From RUG12395 sp034178705 (GTDB taxonomy: Bacteria > Bacillota > Clostridia > Oscillospirales > CAG-272), in the NCBI GenBank assembly GCA_034178705.1, contig JAXFQY010000065.1, positions 1 through 61,622 of the forward strand: a DNA stretch of 61,622 nucleotides, in the 5' to 3' direction. A program made the translations under genes and the position numbers. Shown here piece after piece: positions 59,111 to 61,622 of the stretch (position 1 is its first letter; each line of letters starts with the position of its first letter). The notes below the pieces were generated by a model. That model made no database searches. It was not told the DNA's origin and was given only the letters and a program-made list of their open reading frames with translations.

Positions 59111-59142
59111 TTTAGGTTACCTTAAGGTTCCCTGTATAAAAT
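59111..59142 (+). promoter_or_regulatory. 11-bp direct repeat (OmpR-family operator type) with -10 box upstream of the VTC operon
   Basis: Two adjacent 11-mers, TTTAGGTTACC and TTAAGGTTCCC (9 of 11 identical), end at 59132, just before TATAAAAT (59135-59142). No normal -35 is present; the best at 17 bp is TTAGGT, inside the first repeat. The layout suits a response-regulator-activated promoter. The strong AAGGAGGGG ribosome binding site follows at 59150. Confidence 0.6.
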
Positions 59143-59163
59143 AATCAAAAAGGAGGGGATGTC

Positions 59164-59901
59164 ATGGCAAGAAAAATTCAGTACAGCTTCGAACGTTACG
59201 AAAAAAAGTATTTTCTTTCACCGTGTCGAATGGATGCCCTTCTTGCCTCGATCGGCTCCCGCATTACGGCTGACGATTACGGAAAGTATACAATCTGTAA
59301 TCTCTATTATGATACCGAGGATTGGCAGATCATTCGGGCATCTATGGATAATCCATTTTACAAGGAAAAGCTGAGAGTGCGCAGTTACGGGATTCCTGCC
59401 GAGGACGGAACTGTATTCGTGGAACTGAAGAAAAAGTGTGCCGGAGTTGTTTATAAACGCAGAATCACCACTGAGATTTCCATGACAGAACCATTTCTCA
59501 TGGGGCTGCAGCCGCCAGCTCGCTATGGGCAGATCGGGCAGGAGATTGCGTGGTTCCAAAAACGCTATCAGACTGAACCGAAAGTATTCATCGCCTATGA
59601 CCGCGTTGCTTTTTCGGGAACGGAAGATCCGGAACTTCGTATTACCTTTGATACGAACATACGGTGGAGAGATACCGATCTTGATCTGCGTTCCGGTGAC
59701 TTCGGAAAACCGATTCTACCCACCGATCAGGTTTTGATGGAGATCAAAATACCGGCTGTCTGTCCGTTATGGCTCAGCCACCTTCTTTCCGAGTTGTCAA
59801 TCTTTCCAACCTCATTTTCCAAATACGGAACATGCTATCGGGAGAATATTCTGAAAACAGTATTCAGCAAATGCAATAAGGAGGTTTTTGTTTGTGCTTA
59901 A
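59164..59901 (+). CDS. VTC-domain protein (polyphosphate polymerase-like)
   Basis: A 245-residue cytoplasmic protein of the VTC/CYTH-like tunnel fold; yeast Vtc4 uses this fold to make polyphosphate from ATP. Expected basic residues line the tunnel: FERYEKKYFLS at the start, KLRVRSYG, VFVELKKKCAGVVYKRRI, RITFDTNIRWR, and the late VLMEIKIPA with the metal-binding Glu, then FSKYGTCYREN. Bacterial VTC genes usually sit with DUF4956 and CotH genes; the first is present. Polyphosphate synthesis is inferred from the family. AAGGAGGGG lies 7 nt before the ATG. The promoter region carries a likely response-regulator site. Confidence 0.9.
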   Translation: MARKIQYSFERYEKKYFLSPCRMDALLASIGSRITADDYGKYTICNLYYDTEDWQIIRASMDNPFYKEKLRVRSYGIPAEDGTVFVELKKKCAGVVYKRRITTEISMTEPFLMGLQPPARYGQIGQEIAWFQKRYQTEPKVFIAYDRVAFSGTEDPELRITFDTNIRWRDTDLDLRSGDFGKPILPTDQVLMEIKIPAVCPLWLSHLLSELSIFPTSFSKYGTCYRENILKTVFSKCNKEVFVCA

Positions 59902-60556
59902 CTCAATTATCGGAACGGAAATAACACTGCCGGTCTTTTTTGTTTGTACCGGTGTTTCTCTGTTGCTCGGGATCGGCACGGCGCTTCTCGGTCTGTTCAA
60001 AAGCAGATCAACCCATAGCCTGGCCATGGCTCTTGCCATTCTCCCTGCCGTGGTTCAGGTTGTTATTATGCTTGTGAACGGCAATATCGGAGCCGGAGTC
60101 GCGGTTGCCGGTGCTTTCGGTCTTGTCCGATTCCGGTCTGCGCCCGGAACCGCAAAGGAAATCGGATTGATTTTTCTTGCAATGGCAATTGGGCTGGCTA
60201 CCGGTATGGGGTACGTGGTATTGGCTGTGATTTTCTTCGTTGTTATTGCCCTTGTGCTGATGCTGTTGACTGCTATTGACTTCGGTCAGCAGTCTTCTGA
60301 CCGTCGGGTTCTGAAAATCACGATTCCCGAGAATCTGGATTACGACGGACTGTTCGATGATTTGTTTCAAACCTATCTGAAGAATTATTCTCTGGATAAG
60401 ATCAAAACCGCAAATATGGGAACACTCTACGAACTGCACTATCAGGTTACCTTGAAGGGAAAACAGACACCGAAGGAATTCCTTGATCAGATTCGCTGCC
60501 GGAACGGCAATCTCAATGTGGTCTGCTGCAAGGAAGCAGACAGGGAGCAGCTTTGA
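59894..60556 (+). CDS. DUF4956 membrane protein
   Basis: A 220-residue membrane protein with four helices in the first 120 residues (LPVFFVCTGVSLLLGIGTAL, LAMALAILPAVVQVVIMLV, IGLIFLAMAIGLATGMGYVV, VIFFVVIALVLMLLTAI) and a cytoplasmic C-terminal domain. The segment VAVAGAFGLVRFRSAPGT between helices is the family hallmark. It nearly always accompanies VTC-domain genes, suggesting a shared complex that may move or anchor polyphosphate. The GTG at 59894 was chosen since AAGGAGGT lies 8 nt upstream; a TTG two codons earlier is too close. It overlaps the VTC gene by 8 nt. Confidence 0.9.
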   Translation: MLNSIIGTEITLPVFFVCTGVSLLLGIGTALLGLFKSRSTHSLAMALAILPAVVQVVIMLVNGNIGAGVAVAGAFGLVRFRSAPGTAKEIGLIFLAMAIGLATGMGYVVLAVIFFVVIALVLMLLTAIDFGQQSSDRRVLKITIPENLDYDGLFDDLFQTYLKNYSLDKIKTANMGTLYELHYQVTLKGKQTPKEFLDQIRCRNGNLNVVCCKEADREQL

Positions 60557-60684
60557 CAAGAGGTTTGATCGGTCAGAAAAATAGCAGGACAGGGGATCTG
60601 CGTAAGTATCGGGTATGGGAGACGGTTTTACAAGAAAGAAATAACAAGATAACACGCGGTGCGCGTGCTGTGTGCATTCACAAT
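60557..60684 (+). other. Intergenic stretch after DUF4956
   Basis: About 130 bases with no open frame of note and no recognised RNA; it precedes a hairpin and the insertion element. Confidence 0.4.
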
Positions 60685-60723
60685 ATCCCTCCTATTGGGT
60701 ACAAGGTATCTGACAGGAGGGAT
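60685..60723 (+). terminator. Hairpin downstream of the VTC-DUF4956 operon
   Basis: Stem ATCCCTCCT / AGGAGGGAT (9 bp) with a 21-nt loop, then TTCCTTCT. It may be a terminator, or it may mask the AGGAGGGA ribosome binding site of the short ORF that follows. Confidence 0.5.
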
Positions 60724-60731
60724 TTCCTTCT

Positions 60732-60887
60732 ATGACAATTCGGACACTTAAAAACCAAAGATCCGACAAAGATCCGAACGGTTTGCCAAGTCAGAGAATC
60801 TTCGGGTTATTCTCATATGTCTTCATGAACGGAATGTGTAGCGTTACAATTGATGTGAGACCAAATGGGGCAGAAAAAGGCGATTGA
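60732..60887 (+). pseudogene. Short ORF probably truncated by the insertion element
   Basis: An ORF of 51 codons starting ATG ACA ATT CGG, with AGGAGGGA 10-15 nt upstream. Its first 34 or so codons lie outside the insertion element; the rest reads into the element's left end and stops at TGA. The product (TIRTLKNQRSDKDPNGLPSQ then RIFGLFSYVF) is not recognised. It could be the 5' remnant of a gene interrupted by the element, or not coding at all. Confidence 0.35.
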
Positions 60888-60940
60888 GTTCGTTAGAATA
60901 GAGTCACCACAACAAACCCTAACGAAAGGTCTCAATCGCC
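60879..60940 (+). repeat. Inverted repeat that can mask the transposase ribosome binding site
   Basis: GGCGATTGAG (60879-60888) pairs with CTCAATCGCC (60931-60940), and inside it CGTTAG (60891-60896) pairs with CTAACG (60919-60924). The 3' arm holds AAAGG and touches the transposase ATG, so a transcript entering from outside would fold and block translation. Confidence 0.8.
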
Positions 60941-61622
60941 ATGGATATTGTAGCACAGGAAAAGAAAAATAACAAGCGGTATTTGCCCCATACGGTAAAT
61001 ACAAAGGAAGGTGCCGTGAAACAGTACCGTCAGACAAAGGATATTGACTTTGTACTTCGCCGATATCACATTTCAAAGTCCTCTCTCATGCGGTGGAATA
61101 AGCAGTATGACGGCACGAAAGAATCCCTAATGCTCAAGTCCCACCGCCCACACAGCGAACATCCTACCGCCCATACAGAGAAAGAATTGAACTGGATACG
61201 GAACTATCATCACCGTAATCCTAACATCAGCATTTGCGAGTTGTACGGTAAGCTTCGTCAGAAGAAGGGCTACAGCCGACACCCGGGGTCATTGTATCGC
61301 GTGTTTGTCCGGCTCGGATACCGCAAGAAGGTGAAATCCACCAAGAAGAAATCCAATCATTTGGGTCACTATGATACGCCAACGGAATTAGGAAAAAAGT
61401 GGCAAATTGATGCGAAATATGTGCCTGCAGCCTGTTACGTGGGCACGGATGGTGAGAAATTCTACCAATCCACCATGATAGAAGAAGCCAGTCGGGAACG
61501 GTTCATCTATGCTTACAAGGAAGCCAGCAGCTACAGCACGGTAAACTTTGTGCAGCGTGCAATCATCTACTTTGGCTATGCACCTGACATGATCCAGACA
61601 GACAATGGCGGAGAATTTACCC
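60941..61622 (+). CDS. DDE-type transposase, 3' end outside window
   Basis: The frame is open for 227 codons to the window edge. An N-terminal helix-turn-helix region (VKQYRQTKDIDFVLRRYHIS, SKSSLMRWNKQY) is followed by a second HTH_21-like part (LNWIRNYHHRNPNISICELY, GKLRQKKGYS) and the integrase core with first catalytic Asp in KKWQIDAKYVP (about 157) and second Asp in MIQTDNGGEFT near the edge; the catalytic Glu lies beyond. The architecture fits the IS3/IS481-like integrase-type group. The ATG follows AAAGG inside a hairpin. Codon use is richer in A and T than in the neighbouring genes, in line with transfer. Confidence 0.88.
   Translation, partial: MDIVAQEKKNNKRYLPHTVNTKEGAVKQYRQTKDIDFVLRRYHISKSSLMRWNKQYDGTKESLMLKSHRPHSEHPTAHTEKELNWIRNYHHRNPNISICELYGKLRQKKGYSRHPGSLYRVFVRLGYRKKVKSTKKKSNHLGHYDTPTELGKKWQIDAKYVPAACYVGTDGEKFYQSTMIEEASRERFIYAYKEASSYSTVNFVQRAIIYFGYAPDMIQTDNGGEFT

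Larger units (their letters stand above)
60835..61622 (+). mobile_element. Insertion sequence, left part, running off the window
   Basis: The element is defined by its DDE transposase gene and by a 60-bp hairpin leader. The left end is placed at about 60835, where TGTGTAGCG begins, because IS termini usually start with TG; the exact border and target duplication cannot be determined as the right end is outside the window. Confidence 0.75.

Noticed and set aside
59051..59125. A 24-codon ORF with AGGGGTG upstream, ending inside the 59111 repeats
   Set aside because: It lies upstream of the proposed -10 box, so it would not be on the VTC transcript, and no promoter for it was found.

Overview
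The window reads as chromosomal DNA from an anaerobic, low-to-mid GC Clostridia-type Firmicute (Bacillota), probably of the gut Oscillospirales/Christensenellales kind. The reasons are a complete spoIIIAA-AH sporulation operon, the holB-ricT and rsmI/tRNA-methyltransferase gene pairs, HPr kinase, rubrerythrin and a 2[4Fe-4S] ferredoxin, strong GGAGG ribosome binding sites with frequent TTG/GTG starts, and many sigma-A-like promoters with 17-bp spacers. The species cannot be named from the sequence alone. No rRNA, tRNA, CRISPR array or prophage was seen.

Layout. 1-9.4 kb is housekeeping and ion transport: a 5'-truncated rubrerythrin, mgtE with an unusual leader ORF, pyridoxamine kinase, an operon of lactonase-like protein, fused AroE-AroK and DUF4037, then corA and citrate synthase. 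9.5-15.4 kb is a carbohydrate-looking module: a regulator with a sugar-binding-protein fold and a C-terminal LuxR-type helix-turn-helix, divergent from a DUF5107-TPR protein and an orphan solute-binding lipoprotein. 15.7-28 kb holds a wall-anchored surface protein, ychF, a two-component system, malQ, an RNA methyltransferase cluster, ferredoxin, ricT and holB. 28.1-33.9 kb is the spoIIIA operon followed by a single-pass membrane protein and a 43-residue Cys-rich membrane microprotein.

33.9-39.7 kb is a leftward envelope operon: PrsA-like foldase lipoprotein, anchored hypothetical protein and a heterodimeric ABC exporter. 39.8-42.9 kb is hprK-fumC-VTT membrane protein. 43.0-47.4 kb is hisS followed by three overlapping genes: a DUF362 ferredoxin, a DNA-deoxyinosine glycosylase fused to a metallo-beta-lactamase-fold hydrolase, and a DUF5131 three-Cys protein. 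47.4-56.9 kb has two large ABC-FtsX fusion proteins divergent from a GldA-GldF-GldG-DUF4340 ABC cluster. 57-60.6 kb has a sialidase-like lipoprotein and a VTC-DUF4956 pair. An IS element with a DDE transposase begins near 60.84 kb and runs off the end.

The observations most worth following are: the DUF362 / glycosylase-MBL / DUF5131 operon, which looks like an uncharacterised redox-linked nucleic-acid repair or salvage unit; the Cys-rich microprotein beside spoIIIA; the leader ORF of mgtE; and two promoters (52.27 and 59.11 kb) that carry 11-bp direct repeats of the PhoB/OmpR operator type where a -35 box would normally sit.
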